This document shows, piece by piece, positions 34,769 through 44,896 of a stretch of 64,000 bases of DNA (the first letter of the stretch is position 1; each line of letters starts with the position of its first letter). The translations under genes and the position numbers were made by a program. The stretch is from assembly GCF_000687715.1 (NCBI RefSeq), contig NZ_JHXD01000018.1:1-64000 (forward strand), in the 5' to 3' direction. The stretch comes from Xylanibacter ruminicola Ga6B6. GTDB taxonomy: Bacteria; Bacteroidota; Bacteroidia; Bacteroidales; Bacteroidaceae. Below the pieces are notes generated by a model. It had not been told where the DNA came from. It was given only the letters and a program-made list of their open reading frames with translations, and did no database searches.

Positions 34769-35571
34769 TGGATTTTCGAACGATTGTAGATATTGACGCC
34801 CCTGGGTTTAGGATAGGGGCTTGCGAGGAGATGCTCTTCGTAGGGTCGTGCTTTGCTGATAAGATAGGCGCGCGCTTCACTGATGAGAAGTTCCGCACCA
34901 TTGTTAATCCCTTTGGCGTGATGTATAATCCCGCCTCCATCCTCCATACTATCCAGCGTCTCGCTGCTCAGTCCGAGCTGGCATCCGTAAAAACAGCCTT
35001 CCTTACTTTAGGCACTAATCACGTGTATATCTTAAAGGAAACTGGTGAGATAGTGGATAACTGTCAGAAGCGCCCACAGTCGCTCTTTATCGAGCAGGAA
35101 CTCACCGTTGATGAGTGTGCCGATTACCTGCAGCAGGGCATCGATATCCTGCATGCGGCTAATCCCGATATGCACATCGTGCTCACCGTCAGTCCCATCC
35201 GCTATCGCAAATACGGCTACCACGGCTCCCAGCTCTCCAAGGCCACCCTTCTGCTTGCCACCAGTCAGGTGGCGGGCGCAAGCTACTTCCCCGCCTACGA
35301 AATCATCAACGACGAGTTGCGCGATTACCGCTTTTATGCCGATGATATGCTGCATCCCTCATCGCAGGCCGTAGAGTATATCTGGCAGCGATTCTCCGAG
35401 GTGTACCTCAGCCCCGAGGCCAAGGCATTCCTCAAGGAGTGGCAACCCCTCAAGGCCGCGCTGAATCACAAGCCGTTCAACCCCGACTCGGATGAATATC
35501 GCATATTTATGGATAAAACTATGTTAAAAATTTCTGAGTTGCAAAAAAAATATCCTAACTTTGCAGTATGA
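34768..35571 (+). CDS. GSCFA domain protein
   Basis: A 267-residue protein with the defining FVGSCFADKIG motif at about residues 24-34 and the adjacent NPFGVMYNPASI segment. GSCFA proteins resemble SGNH-type hydrolases: the Ser of GSCF may be the nucleophile, and DDMLHPSSQAVEYIW near residue 192-206 would supply the Asp/His. The substrate is unknown; a role in acylated glycans or lipids is plausible in this operon. It overlaps fkp by 1 bp and murF-alr by 4 bp (ATGA), so expression is tightly coupled. Confidence 0.85.
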   Translation: MDFRTIVDIDAPGFRIGACEEMLFVGSCFADKIGARFTDEKFRTIVNPFGVMYNPASILHTIQRLAAQSELASVKTAFLTLGTNHVYILKETGEIVDNCQKRPQSLFIEQELTVDECADYLQQGIDILHAANPDMHIVLTVSPIRYRKYGYHGSQLSKATLLLATSQVAGASYFPAYEIINDELRDYRFYADDMLHPSSQAVEYIWQRFSEVYLSPEAKAFLKEWQPLKAALNHKPFNPDSDEYRIFMDKTMLKISELQKKYPNFAV

Positions 35572-38024
35572 AATACAGTATAGAAAAGGTTACCACGCTC
35601 ATTGGAGCGCGACGATATGGAAACACTGAGGCTCAGGTAAGCTGGTTGCTCACCGATAGCCGTAGTCTTTGTTTCCCCGAAGAAACATTGTTTTTTGCCC
35701 TGAAAACACAGCGTAACGATGGTCATCGTTACATTCAGGACTTGTATAACCGTGGTGTGCGTCAGTTCGTAGTAGAACAGGTGCCTGAGGCTTACGAAAC
35801 CCTTTATCCGCAAGCCAATTTCTTGCGCGTACCGCACACGTTGGCAGCCTTGCAGCGTTTGGCCGAGCGCCATCGCGACGAGTTCTCGTTGCCCATCGTA
35901 GGCATCACCGGCTCCAACGGTAAAACCATGGTTAAGGAGTGGCTTTATCAGTTGCTGTTGCCCTCGCAGCGCATTGTGCGTTCGCCTCGCAGCTACAACT
36001 CACAGATAGGTGTGCCCCTCTCGGTATGGTTACTTAACGAGCAAACCGAGATAGGTATCTTCGAGGCAGGTATCTCGCAGCCTGGCGAGATGATGGCCTT
36101 GCGCGATATCATCCAGCCCACCATCGGTGTGCTCACCTCGTTAGGTGCCGCCCATCAGGAAAACTTCCGCTCGATGGAAGAAAAGTGTATGGAGAAACTT
36201 GAGCTCATGCACGATACCGAGGCCATGGTATATTGCTCTGATAACGATATCGTGAGCCGTTGCATCCGTCGCATGAACTACAAAGGCGAGAAAATCTCGT
36301 GGAGCACCTGCGATCAGCAGGCCGCCTTCTTCGTCAAGAGCGTCGAGAACTCGCGTATCACCTATATCTATAAGGAAGAGGAAAACTGCTTTGAGATTCC
36401 GTTTATCGACGAGGCCTCAATCGAGGATTGTATCACCTGTGCAGCCGTAGCCTTGCGCCTGGGCCTCACCCCTGGCGATCTGGCCGACCGCATGCCTAAG
36501 CTCGAACCTGTGGCCATGCGCCTCGAGGTTAAAGAAGGCCAGCGTGGTTGCATCCTGATTAACGACTCGTACAACTCCGATATCAACTCGCTCGATATCG
36601 CGCTCGATTTCATGAATCGCCGCGAGGAGTTGAAGAAGCGTACCCTTATTCTCAGCGATATGTATCAGTCGGGTCTTTCACCCGAAAAACTCTACGCCCA
36701 GGTATCCGAGTTAGCTGTTAAACGTGGTATCACCAAGTTTATTGGTATCGGCGCCCAGCTCACTGCCCAGGCCGATAAAATCCAGATTGCCGACAAGCAG
36801 TTCTTTGCCGATGTAAACCACTTCCTGGGTAGCGATGCCTTTGTTGGTTTGCGCGACGAGATGATTCTTTTGAAGGGTGCCCGTCCCTTCGGTTTTGATC
36901 AGATTACCGAGCAGCTCGAACAGAAGGTTCACGAAACCATCCTCGAGGTTAACCTCAATGCCGTGGTCGAGAATCTCAACTTCTACCGTTCGTTCATGAA
37001 GCCCGAAACCAAGATGGTGTGCATGATCAAGGCCGATGCCTATGGAGCAGGCGCTGTCGAGATAGCCAAAACCCTGCAGGACCACCGTGTTGATTACCTT
37101 GCAGTGGCCGTGGCCGACGAGGGTGTTACCCTCCGTAAGGCAGGTATCACCGCCAATATCATGATTATGAACCCCGAGATGACCGCCTTTAAGACCATGT
37201 TCGATTACGACCTGGAGCCTGAGGTATATAGCTTCCGTTTGCTCGATGCCCTCATCAAGGCAGCCCGCAAGGAGGGTATCACTGGCTGGCCTGTACATAT
37301 CAAACTCGATACCGGTATGCATCGCTTAGGCTTCGATCCCGAGCAGGATATGGACGAGCTCATCGATCGCCTCACCCATCAGCAGGCTGTTATCCCCCGT
37401 TCCGTATTCAGCCATTTCGTAGGCTCTGATAGCGACGATTTCGATAACTTCTCAAAGCTGCAGTTCCTCAAGTTCGACGAGGGCAGCAAGAAGCTTCAGG
37501 CCGCTTTCTCGCATAAGATTCTGCGCCATATCGACAACTCTGCTGGTATCGAGCACTTCCCCGATCGCCAGTTGGATATGTGCCGTCTGGGTCTTGGCCT
37601 GTATGGTATCGACTCGCGCGATAACCGCATCCTCCATACCGTCAGCACCCTGAAGACCACCATCCTGCAGATGCGCCAGGTGCCTAAGACCGATACCGTT
37701 GGTTACAGTCGCAAGGGCAAGCTTACCCGCGATTCTGTCATTGCTGCCATTCCTATTGGCTATGCCGATGGTTTGAACCGTCACCTGGGCAATCGCCACT
37801 GCTACTGCCTCGTGAACGGTCAGAAGGCCGAATACGTTGGTAATATCTGCATGGACGTAGCTTTGATTGATGTCACCGACATCCCATGTGTTGAGGGCGA
37901 CCAGGTAGAGATCTTTGGTGAGAACCTGCCCGTTACCGTGCTCAGCGATGTCCTCGACACCATCCCCTACGAGGTCCTCACCGGCATCAGCAACCGCGTA
38001 AAACGCGTTTATTTCCAGGATTAG
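35568..38024 (+). CDS. Fused MurF ligase and alanine racemase
   Basis: An 818-residue fusion characteristic of Bacteroidota. Residues 1-450 are UDP-MurNAc-tripeptide:D-Ala-D-Ala ligase, with ATP loop GITGSNGKTMVKEW near 112-125, EAGISQPGEM and ILINDSYNSD. Residues about 465-818 are alanine racemase, with PLP-binding Lys488 in MIKADAYGAGAVE, HIKLDTGMHRLGF, and the GYADGLNR and SNRVKRVYF segments. One protein thus makes D-Ala and the enzyme using the D-Ala-D-Ala dipeptide; Ddl is elsewhere. The start overlaps the GSCFA gene by ATGA. A TAacTTTG-like box sits just before the start but is probably coincidental. Confidence 0.96.
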   Translation: MKYSIEKVTTLIGARRYGNTEAQVSWLLTDSRSLCFPEETLFFALKTQRNDGHRYIQDLYNRGVRQFVVEQVPEAYETLYPQANFLRVPHTLAALQRLAERHRDEFSLPIVGITGSNGKTMVKEWLYQLLLPSQRIVRSPRSYNSQIGVPLSVWLLNEQTEIGIFEAGISQPGEMMALRDIIQPTIGVLTSLGAAHQENFRSMEEKCMEKLELMHDTEAMVYCSDNDIVSRCIRRMNYKGEKISWSTCDQQAAFFVKSVENSRITYIYKEEENCFEIPFIDEASIEDCITCAAVALRLGLTPGDLADRMPKLEPVAMRLEVKEGQRGCILINDSYNSDINSLDIALDFMNRREELKKRTLILSDMYQSGLSPEKLYAQVSELAVKRGITKFIGIGAQLTAQADKIQIADKQFFADVNHFLGSDAFVGLRDEMILLKGARPFGFDQITEQLEQKVHETILEVNLNAVVENLNFYRSFMKPETKMVCMIKADAYGAGAVEIAKTLQDHRVDYLAVAVADEGVTLRKAGITANIMIMNPEMTAFKTMFDYDLEPEVYSFRLLDALIKAARKEGITGWPVHIKLDTGMHRLGFDPEQDMDELIDRLTHQQAVIPRSVFSHFVGSDSDDFDNFSKLQFLKFDEGSKKLQAAFSHKILRHIDNSAGIEHFPDRQLDMCRLGLGLYGIDSRDNRILHTVSTLKTTILQMRQVPKTDTVGYSRKGKLTRDSVIAAIPIGYADGLNRHLGNRHCYCLVNGQKAEYVGNICMDVALIDVTDIPCVEGDQVEIFGENLPVTVLSDVLDTIPYEVLTGISNRVKRVYFQD

Positions 38025-38051
38025 TTTAATCCTATATACAACTACAAGTCA

Positions 38052-38080
38052 GGGAGTGCAGTTATGTACTCCCTTTATTG
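38052..38080. terminator. Terminator between murF-alr and the small membrane protein gene
   Basis: GGGAGT (38052-38057) pairs with ACTCCC (38068-38073), followed by TTTATTG. It serves the convergent ends. Confidence 0.65.
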
Positions 38081-38545
38081 TATGTAAGCGTCTATCTGTG
38101 CGGCAATGTCGCCAGCCAGTACGGCACCGTAGCCCACACGGAGCTCGATAGTGGGACGAAGCGGGTCGTTGGTACCGATGATCACAGCATACTCGTCTAT
38201 GGTGTAGGGCGTGGCCATGTTCTTTGACATCACGCACTCCAGACTGCTGAGTTTCAGCTCTTCGCCGGCGATAATCGCAATGTCATGGTTGGGATAGAAT
38301 AGGATAAGGGCAGGGAGCTCGTTGGCTCGCGAGGCATCCAGCACCACCACGCCGTCGGGTTCTCCGTATCTCTGTTTTGCCTCTTCCACCGTGGCGTAGG
38401 TCACCCTTGGAACAGCCGTCCGCTCCTTGCGCTTGATGATGAAGTAAGCGAAGGGGGCGATAACCAGCAGCAACAGTAAGTACGGTCCAAAGCCAATGGC
38501 TAACATAATGCCGGCAACGACGGCAAGAATCGTGTTTCGTTTCAT
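38075..38545 (-). CDS. Uncharacterised membrane-anchored protein
   Basis: A 156-residue protein I do not recognise. The N-terminus (residues about 5-40) holds two close hydrophobic segments separated by Gly-Pro, then KRKER, so the soluble part probably faces the cytoplasm. Residues about 50-156 form a compact alpha/beta domain, with ATVEEAKQRYGEPDGVVVLDASRANELPALILF-type sequence (parts: EEAKQRYGEPDG, LDASRANELP) and ending in IAAQIDAYIQ. No catalytic motif is evident. The ATG at 38545 follows a promoter with good spacing. It stands alone between convergent and divergent neighbours. Confidence 0.65.
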   Translation of the reverse strand: MKRNTILAVVAGIMLAIGFGPYLLLLLVIAPFAYFIIKRKERTAVPRVTYATVEEAKQRYGEPDGVVVLDASRANELPALILFYPNHDIAIIAGEELKLSSLECVMSKNMATPYTIDEYAVIIGTNDPLRPTIELRVGYGAVLAGDIAAQIDAYIQ

Positions 38546-38583
38546 AAATAGTCTGTTATTTGTCTTTACCGAAAAATCGCTGG

Positions 38584-38614
38584 CAAAGTTACGCATTCTT
38601 TCCAAGATAACAAA
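38584..38614 (-). promoter_or_regulatory. Promoter TTTG-N19-TAacTTTG for the small membrane protein gene
   Basis: Minus-strand -7 box at 38591-38584 and TTTG at 38614-38611, spacing exactly 19 bp; 38 bp before the ATG. Confidence 0.7.
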
Positions 38615-38800
38615 GCACAGTGGTAGAAATTTAATTCTTTTTGAAGCGATTGACTGAAAAATAAAATACTGTACTTCCCTAGAAAAAGTTGAATGGTTTT
38701 TAACTTAACCCTGCCATTGGTTGAATGCTCGTTTGGTACCTTAGCCGAACGCAGGTACGCAGGTACATTTTTGAAGTGTATAACATACTTATTGTCGCCT

Positions 38801-38843
38801 AAAACCAATAATCCTCGCTCAGTGATGGGCGGGGATTGGTTTG
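38801..38843 (-). terminator. Terminator after the GH94 gene
   Basis: AAACCAAT (38802-38809) with further CCTCGC pairs with GCGGGG and ATTGGTTT (ending near 38842), imperfect in the middle. It lies 22 bp after the GH94 stop codon on the minus strand. Confidence 0.7.
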
Positions 38844-38864
38844 TATAGATGTATGTAATCCTGA

Positions 38865-41306
38865 TTACATCGTAACCTCGACTACGTGCTTGCCGGCAGA
38901 GTAGGGGATAACGGTTCCATCAACAGGCTGGCCATCGAGGGTGATGGCTTTAACACCCTTCTGGGCGCCGTTGGGGTGGATGGTGATCTCGTACTCGGCA
39001 TCGCGGAACTTACGCTGTACGGTGTAGTCGGTAGCTGTCTGTGGCAGACAGGGATCGATGCGGATACCATCGTAGTCGGGCTTGATACCGAGGATGAATT
39101 CTGATACGGTGTACCACATCCAAGCTGCGGTACCTGTGAGCCATGAGTTCTTACCCTCGCCTGGCTTAAAGGCATCCTTACCAGCTACCATCTGGCAGTT
39201 AACGTATGGCTCTACTTTGTGCAGAGTCTGGTATTTCTCCTCGACGTATGAGGGGAGAATCTTGGCATAGTGGCTCCAGGCATCGTTACCACGACCTGCC
39301 AAGCACTCGCCGATGATGACCCAAGGATTGTTGTGGCAGAAGATACCTGCATTCTCCTTGTAGCCCTCGGGATATGATGAGATTTCGCCGTACTCGTAGA
39401 TGTACTTGGTAAAGGCGGGATTGTTAAGAACCATACCGTGCTCGCACTCGAGGTACTTCTTACAAGAGTCGAGACTCTTGGCAACCATACCTTCCTGAGC
39501 GCCAATCTCGGCCATGGTGCACCAGCCCTGGCTCTCGATAAAGATCTTGGCTTCTTCGCACTCGTTGCTACCAATCTTGTTGCCATAGAAATCGTATGCG
39601 CGCAGATACCACTCGCCATCCCAACCATGCTTCTTCACAGCCTCGATCATAGCGTCGATAGCTTTCTGCATGCGCTCGGCCTCCTGGGTCTTACCCAGCT
39701 TCTGGCACAGGGCTACGTAATCCTTACCTGTTACTACGAACAAGCCGGCAATCATCAAGCTCTCAGCCTTGGTGCCCTCAGATACGTTCTCGGTAGTCTG
39801 GAAGCTCTCGTTAGGATCCCATGAGAAGCAGTTGAGGTTCAAGCAGTCGTTCCAGTCGGCACGGCCGATGAGTGGCAGCATGTGGGGACCGAGGTTGTTG
39901 ATAACGTGATCCATCGAAATCTTGAGGTGCTCGAAGAGTGTTACCTCAGAGCCTGGCTGATTGTCGAATGGTACCATCTCGTCGAGGATAGAGAAGTCGC
40001 CTGTTTCCTTGATGTAAGCCACGGTGCCGAAGATGAGCCAGCAGGGATCGTCGTTGAATCCACCGCCGATATCGTTGTTACCGCGCTTGGTAAGGGGCTG
40101 ATACTGGTGATAGCAGCCGCCATCGGGGAACTGGGTTGAGGCAATATCGATGATGCGCTGACGGGCGCGTGATGGAATCTGGTGTACAAAGCCTACGAGG
40201 TCCTGGTTAGAATCGCGGAAGCCCATGCCACGGCCGATACCACTCTCGAAGAACGAAGCCGAACGAGAGAAGTTGAAGGTTACCATGCACTGGTACTGGT
40301 TCCAGATGTTAACCATGCGGTCGAGCTTATCGTTGCCTGTGCGTACATTATATATATTAAGGAGGGCATCCCAGTACTGACAGAGCTCGGCAAAGGCCTG
40401 ATCGACCTTCTGTGTGGTGTCGAGTTCGGCAATGAGGGCGTGTGCCTTGTCCTTATTGATGACCTGAGGAGCAGAGAATTTTTTGTCCTGTTCGTTCTCG
40501 ATGTAACCCAGCAGGAACACAAAGTCCTTGCTTTCGCCTGGCTGCAGGGTTACCTCGATGTAATGCGAGGCGATGGGGCTCCAGCCGTGGGCGTGGCTGT
40601 TGCGGGGCTTGCCCTCGATCACTACCTGGGGATCGGCAAACTCGTTATAGAGACCTACGAAGGTTTCGCGATCGGTATCGAAGCCCTGGATAGGGGTGTT
40701 TACATGGTAGAACGCATAATGGTTGCGACGCTCACGGTACTCGGTCTTGTGATAGATGGTGCTACCCTCGATCTCTACCTCTCCGGTAGAGAAATTACGC
40801 TGGAAATTCTCCATATCGGTAGCAGCATTCCACAGGCACCACTCCTCGAACGAGAATAATTTGAGGTTCTTAACCTCGTTGCTCTGGTTGGTGAGTGTGA
40901 GCTTCTGTACCTCGGCCCACTTCTTCAGGGGTACGAAGAACAGCACGCTGGCCTCGACGCCGTTTTTACGGCCTGTGACGCGGGTGTAGCTCATACCATG
41001 ACGGCACTCGTAGAAATCGAGTGGAGTCTTGCAGGGCTTCCAACCTGGGTTCCAAACGGTGTCGCCGTCCTTGATATAAAAGTATCGGCCACCATTGTCC
41101 ATTGGTACATTGTTGTAACGATAACGAGTGATACGGCGGAACTTGGCATCCTTGTAGAATGAGTAACCACCGGCGGTATTAGAAATTAAAGAGAAAAAGT
41201 CCTCGTTGCCCAGATAGTTAATCCAGGGCCAAGGAGTCTGCGGGTCGGTAATCACGTACTCGCGGTGCTGGTCGTCGAAGTGACCGTAGCGTTTTTGTTG
41301 CTCCAT
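38865..41306 (-). CDS. GH94 cellobiose phosphorylase
   Basis: An 813-residue cytoplasmic enzyme without signal peptide. The opening [20 protein letters not shown], then [20 protein letters not shown], closely follows clostridial cellobiose phosphorylases. The (alpha/alpha)6 barrel has the catalytic region [14 protein letters not shown], with Asp484 and Asp487; the general acid lies in this DWND motif. [14 protein letters not shown] is the substrate-binding segment. It cleaves cellobiose with phosphate into glucose-1-phosphate and glucose, saving ATP. Divergent to a SusC/SusD pair, it suggests import and phosphorolysis of beta-glucan oligosaccharides, although no endo-acting hydrolase or transporter lies nearby. 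Confidence 0.93.
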   Translation of the reverse strand: MEQQKRYGHFDDQHREYVITDPQTPWPWINYLGNEDFFSLISNTAGGYSFYKDAKFRRITRYRYNNVPMDNGGRYFYIKDGDTVWNPGWKPCKTPLDFYECRHGMSYTRVTGRKNGVEASVLFFVPLKKWAEVQKLTLTNQSNEVKNLKLFSFEEWCLWNAATDMENFQRNFSTGEVEIEGSTIYHKTEYRERRNHYAFYHVNTPIQGFDTDRETFVGLYNEFADPQVVIEGKPRNSHAHGWSPIASHYIEVTLQPGESKDFVFLLGYIENEQDKKFSAPQVINKDKAHALIAELDTTQKVDQAFAELCQYWDALLNIYNVRTGNDKLDRMVNIWNQYQCMVTFNFSRSASFFESGIGRGMGFRDSNQDLVGFVHQIPSRARQRIIDIASTQFPDGGCYHQYQPLTKRGNNDIGGGFNDDPCWLIFGTVAYIKETGDFSILDEMVPFDNQPGSEVTLFEHLKISMDHVINNLGPHMLPLIGRADWNDCLNLNCFSWDPNESFQTTENVSEGTKAESLMIAGLFVVTGKDYVALCQKLGKTQEAERMQKAIDAMIEAVKKHGWDGEWYLRAYDFYGNKIGSNECEEAKIFIESQGWCTMAEIGAQEGMVAKSLDSCKKYLECEHGMVLNNPAFTKYIYEYGEISSYPEGYKENAGIFCHNNPWVIIGECLAGRGNDAWSHYAKILPSYVEEKYQTLHKVEPYVNCQMVAGKDAFKPGEGKNSWLTGTAAWMWYTVSEFILGIKPDYDGIRIDPCLPQTATDYTVQRKFRDAEYEITIHPNGAQKGVKAITLDGQPVDGTVIPYSAGKHVVEVTM

Positions 41307-41354
41307 GATGCGATAAATATTTTATTTAATGATAGTAATCAATAATTGCGGATG

Positions 41355-41384
41355 CAAAGTTACGAAATTTGCACAAACGTACAA
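41355..41384 (-). promoter_or_regulatory. Promoter for the GH94 gene
   Basis: Minus-strand TAACTTTG at 41362-41355 with TTG at 41384-41382, spacing 19 bp; 48 bp before the ATG at 41306. Confidence 0.65.
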
Positions 41385-41444
41385 TAGTTGGAGCAACTTA
41401 GCGCAAGAATTGAGCATAAAAATACCATATATTTTGAAAAAAAC

Positions 41445-41475
41445 TTGTGAGTATTAAAAATTTTTCTTAACTTTG
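41445..41475 (+). promoter_or_regulatory. Promoter TTG-N20-TAacTTTG for susC/susD
   Basis: TTG at 41445-41447 and TAACTTTG at 41468-41475. The leader before susC is about 115 nt and A/T-rich. Divergent from the GH94 promoter, leaving about 60 bp for a shared regulator site, though none was recognised. Confidence 0.7.
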
Positions 41476-41595
41476 CGCCCTCATTCCAGTGATATTGATT
41501 AAAATTTTAGAAAAAAGAAGAAGATTAGGTTGATAATTTTGGTTTGTTTAAGTTGAATAGTAATTACTAATATATTTTTTATACTTTTAAATTAA

Positions 41596-44500
41596 ATGAA
41601 AAGACTCAGTATGATGTTGGCTGGGCTGTTCCTTAGTGTGGGGATGGCACTGGCACAAACAACGGTTACTGGTACAGTGGTAAGTTATGAGGATAACGAG
41701 CCTATTATTGGTGCCACCATCCAGGTGGTTGGCAATTCAAGCATTGGTACCATTACCGATTATGATGGTAACTTCACACTCGAAGTACCAGAGGGTATGA
41801 AAACACTGCGTATTACCTATGTGGGCATGGAACCACTTGAGGTGGCAGTAAGCACAAAAACTTTAAAGATTCAGTTAAGAAATGATGTACACACCCTGGA
41901 CGAGGTAGTGGTTGTGGCTTATGGTACACAGAAGAAGACATCGCTTACCGGATCTATTCAGGAGGTAAAGAGCGAGGCCATCGAGCTGCGTCCTACCACT
42001 TCGGTAGCATCGGCTCTGGAAGGTACCGTAACTGGTGTACAGGTGAACAGCAGTGTTGGAGCACCTGGTGAAGACCCACAGATTCGTATTCGTGGCGTGG
42101 GAACCGTCAATGGTTCTTCGTCACCACTCTATATTCTTGATGGCGTGCCTTATAGCGGTAGCATCAGCGACCTGAACCCACAGGACATCGAGTCGATGTC
42201 GGTACTGAAGGATGCTGCTTCGGCTGCTTTGTATGGTAACCGTGCCTCTAACGGTGTCATCCTGATTACCACCAAGAAGGGTAAGCAGGGTAAGATGAAC
42301 ATCACCTTCGATGTGAAGCAGGGTACCTATTCACGCGGTATTGCCGAGTACGACCGTCTGGGCGCCCGCGAGTGGATGGAGGCTCAGTGGCTCAACATGA
42401 AGAACAACCGCATGGCTGCTGGCGACGATGCTGCTACAGCTGGTGCATACGCCTCGAAGCACCTGATTGCCGACCGACTTCAGCTGAATATCTTCGACAA
42501 GGCCGACGAGGCACTCTTTACTGCCGACGGCAAGCTGGTGAGCGACGCCCGCATAAAGGGTACCTATGGCGAGGATCTGGACTGGTATAAGCAGGCCATT
42601 GGTCACGGCTATCGTCAGGAGTACAATTTCAACGCCAACGGCGCTACCGAGAAGTCAGACTATCTGGTTTCATTAGGCTATCTCGACGAGCAGGGCTACC
42701 TGAAGACCTCTGGTTTCGACCGTCTGTCGGCTCGTCTCTCGGGTAACATCCAGCCAGCTGAGTGGCTCAAGGTGGGTGTTAGTCTTAACGCTACCCACCA
42801 GAACTTCAATGCCGGCTATGGTACTGGTAACGCCAATACCAACCCATTCAACTTCTGTCGCAAGATTTCGCCCATTTATCCTGTTCATGCCCACAACCTG
42901 ACTACAGGTGAGTACTATCTCGACGGTATGGGCAACCTGATGTACGATGGCGGTTCATATATCGATCCCGATGGTCAGGTGGTTCACACCCGCAATCAGT
43001 ATCCCGATCGTCACATCATCTGGGAGAACCAGTTGAACACCGATAAGATTATCCGCAATACCGTTAACAGTATTGCCTACGCCAATATCATTCTGCCTTA
43101 CAACTTCACACTCTCGCTGAAGGGTAGTCTGAACCTGAGCAACGACTCAGAGAACAAGTACTACTCGGCTGTGATTGGCGACGGTAAGGCCAACAACGGC
43201 CGTTTGCGCCGTACCGATGTTCGCCAGAAGAACTACACCTTCCAGCAGCAGCTGCATTGGCGCCAGGAGTTTGGCGTACATTCTGTCGACGCTCTGCTGG
43301 GTCACGAGAGCTACAAGCTCACCCGCAACTACATGGCTTCGGGTAAGGATTCAGAGATTGTGCCCAATCTCACCAATCTGCTCAACTTCACTCAGTTTGC
43401 TCAGCTCTACGACTACAACGACAACTACGCCCTCGAGTCATACCTGGGTCGTGTGCGCTATGGCTACGACAGCCGTTACAACATCGAGTTCTCGTTCCGT
43501 CGCGATGGTTCGTCGCGCTTTGCCAAGAATGCCCGTTGGGGTAACTTCTGGAGCACAGGTGCCAGCTGGGTCATCTCTAACGAGAAGTTTATGAAGCAGT
43601 ATGACTGGGTGAACTACCTGAAGTTGCGTGCCGACTATGGTGAGGTAGGTAACGACTCTGGTTCTGGTCTCTATGGCTATATGGCCCTCTATCAGCAGGA
43701 TGTTCATGCCGGCAAGGGTGCTTACTATATCTCTCAGCTGCCTAACGAGGATTTGAAGTGGGAGACAGGTCAGTCATGGGGTGTTGCCATCGAGGGGCGC
43801 CTCTTCAACAAGCTCAACTTCAATGTCGAGTACTTCGACCGTCGCAACAAGGACCTTATCTTCAACGTCTACAACCCACTCTCTGCGGGTGCTACTGATA
43901 CCACCACACCTCAGTCGGTAACCACCATGAATCTGGGTACCATCTCAAACCACGGTGTCGAGATTTCTGGCGATATGGACGTTTACAAGTCGAAGAACTG
44001 GAGCGTGAACGTAGGTGCTAGCATCACCTTCGAGAAGAACAAGGTGGTGAAGCTGCCCGAGCAGAACCGCGATGGTATCATCGATGGTACCAAGAAGATT
44101 GTTGAGGGTATGGACCGCTATCAGTTCTATACCTACACCTGGGAGGGCGTGAACACCAAGAACGGACTCTCGCTCTATAAGTTCAACGGCGATGAGTACT
44201 TCTTTACCGATGGCGGCACTACCTACGGTAACCCTGCCGGTGCAGAGATTACCGGTTCGCAGAAGAACGCTGTGGTTGTGATTGATGGCACACCTTACAG
44301 CTATCTCACCACCTATGGCAAGCGCGAGTTCCACGGTTCGGCCATGCCTACCGCCTATGGTAGCTTCAACTTCAGCGTGAGCTACAAGGCCTTCTCGCTC
44401 TACACCCTGTTCACCTATCAGCTGGGTGGTAAGGTGATGGACAGCAACTATCAGCTGCTGATGAACTCACAGAGCACCCCAACCGCCCTGCATAAGGACG

Positions 44501-44868
44501 TGCTGAAGGGCTGGACCGCCGAACAGGCTACTGCTACCGATGCTATCGACCGCAACGGTGTGCCTATGCTGAGCGACGTTCCTGTCATCGTGAGTGGTCT
44601 TGAGGCCGACCTCAACTCTACCTCTTCACGTTGGCTCACCAGTGCCAGCTATCTCATTCTGAAGAACATCAACCTTAGCTACCAGCTGCCTAAGGAACTG
44701 GTGCGCAAGGCTGGTATCGAGAACGTGATGCTCACACTGACCTGCGAGAACCTCTTCACGCTGACATCGCGCAAGGGTATGAACCCACAGCAGAACTTTG
44801 CTGGCACCCAGAGTGCTACCTTCGTCACACCACGCATCTTCTCTGCAGGGGTGAACATCAAGTTTTAA
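41596..44868 (+). CDS. SusC/RagA-family TonB-linked outer membrane transporter
   Basis: A 1090-residue SusC-type transporter. After the signal peptide (MLAGLFLSVGMALAQ) comes a CarboxypepD_reg-like domain (TVTGTVVSYEDNEPIIGATI, about residues 22-95), TonB box LDEVVVVAYGTQKKTSLTG-type sequence (about 107-125), the plug (IRIRGVGTVNGSSSPLYILDGV, in parts; SVLKDAASAALYGNRASNGVI) and a long barrel ending FSAGVNIKF. With SusD it forms a lid-and-barrel importer for glycan oligosaccharides. susD starts 28 bp downstream. The divergent GH94 gene suggests a beta-glucoside substrate, but only by context. Confidence 0.95.
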   Translation: MKRLSMMLAGLFLSVGMALAQTTVTGTVVSYEDNEPIIGATIQVVGNSSIGTITDYDGNFTLEVPEGMKTLRITYVGMEPLEVAVSTKTLKIQLRNDVHTLDEVVVVAYGTQKKTSLTGSIQEVKSEAIELRPTTSVASALEGTVTGVQVNSSVGAPGEDPQIRIRGVGTVNGSSSPLYILDGVPYSGSISDLNPQDIESMSVLKDAASAALYGNRASNGVILITTKKGKQGKMNITFDVKQGTYSRGIAEYDRLGAREWMEAQWLNMKNNRMAAGDDAATAGAYASKHLIADRLQLNIFDKADEALFTADGKLVSDARIKGTYGEDLDWYKQAIGHGYRQEYNFNANGATEKSDYLVSLGYLDEQGYLKTSGFDRLSARLSGNIQPAEWLKVGVSLNATHQNFNAGYGTGNANTNPFNFCRKISPIYPVHAHNLTTGEYYLDGMGNLMYDGGSYIDPDGQVVHTRNQYPDRHIIWENQLNTDKIIRNTVNSIAYANIILPYNFTLSLKGSLNLSNDSENKYYSAVIGDGKANNGRLRRTDVRQKNYTFQQQLHWRQEFGVHSVDALLGHESYKLTRNYMASGKDSEIVPNLTNLLNFTQFAQLYDYNDNYALESYLGRVRYGYDSRYNIEFSFRRDGSSRFAKNARWGNFWSTGASWVISNEKFMKQYDWVNYLKLRADYGEVGNDSGSGLYGYMALYQQDVHAGKGAYYISQLPNEDLKWETGQSWGVAIEGRLFNKLNFNVEYFDRRNKDLIFNVYNPLSAGATDTTTPQSVTTMNLGTISNHGVEISGDMDVYKSKNWSVNVGASITFEKNKVVKLPEQNRDGIIDGTKKIVEGMDRYQFYTYTWEGVNTKNGLSLYKFNGDEYFFTDGGTTYGNPAGAEITGSQKNAVVVIDGTPYSYLTTYGKREFHGSAMPTAYGSFNFSVSYKAFSLYTLFTYQLGGKVMDSNYQLLMNSQSTPTALHKDVLKGWTAEQATATDAIDRNGVPMLSDVPVIVSGLEADLNSTSSRWLTSASYLILKNINLSYQLPKELVRKAGIENVMLTLTCENLFTLTSRKGMNPQQNFAGTQSATFVTPRIFSAGVNIKF

Positions 44869-44869
44869 G

Positions 44870-44896
44870 AGTTAATAGTTAATAGTGAATAGTTTT
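44870..44896 (+). repeat. Heptamer repeats in the susC-susD junction
   Basis: AGTTAAT (44870-44876), AGTTAAT (44877-44883), AGTGAAT (44884-44890) and AGTTTT run directly into the susD ATG at 44897. Confidence 0.75.

Larger units (their letters stand above)
38546..38864. other. 319-bp spacer with promoter, direct repeat and terminator
   Basis: Holds the promoter of the small membrane protein gene (38584-38614), a GCAGGTAC direct repeat at 38750-38765 and the terminator of the GH94 gene (38801-38843). A weak 80-codon minus-strand frame crosses it, but it spans both promoter and terminator and has no recognisable domain, so no gene is called. Confidence 0.6.

Noticed and set aside
35556..35563. 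TAacTTTG box just before murF-alr
   Set aside because: It falls within the GSCFA coding sequence; the nearest TTG is 14 bp away rather than 19-20, and the start codon begins 5 bp later. Probably coincidence within a coupled operon.
38566..38808. Minus-strand frame of 80 codons in the spacer before the GH94 terminator
   Set aside because: It overlaps the terminator and the promoter of the next gene and has no recognisable domain; at most a gene remnant.
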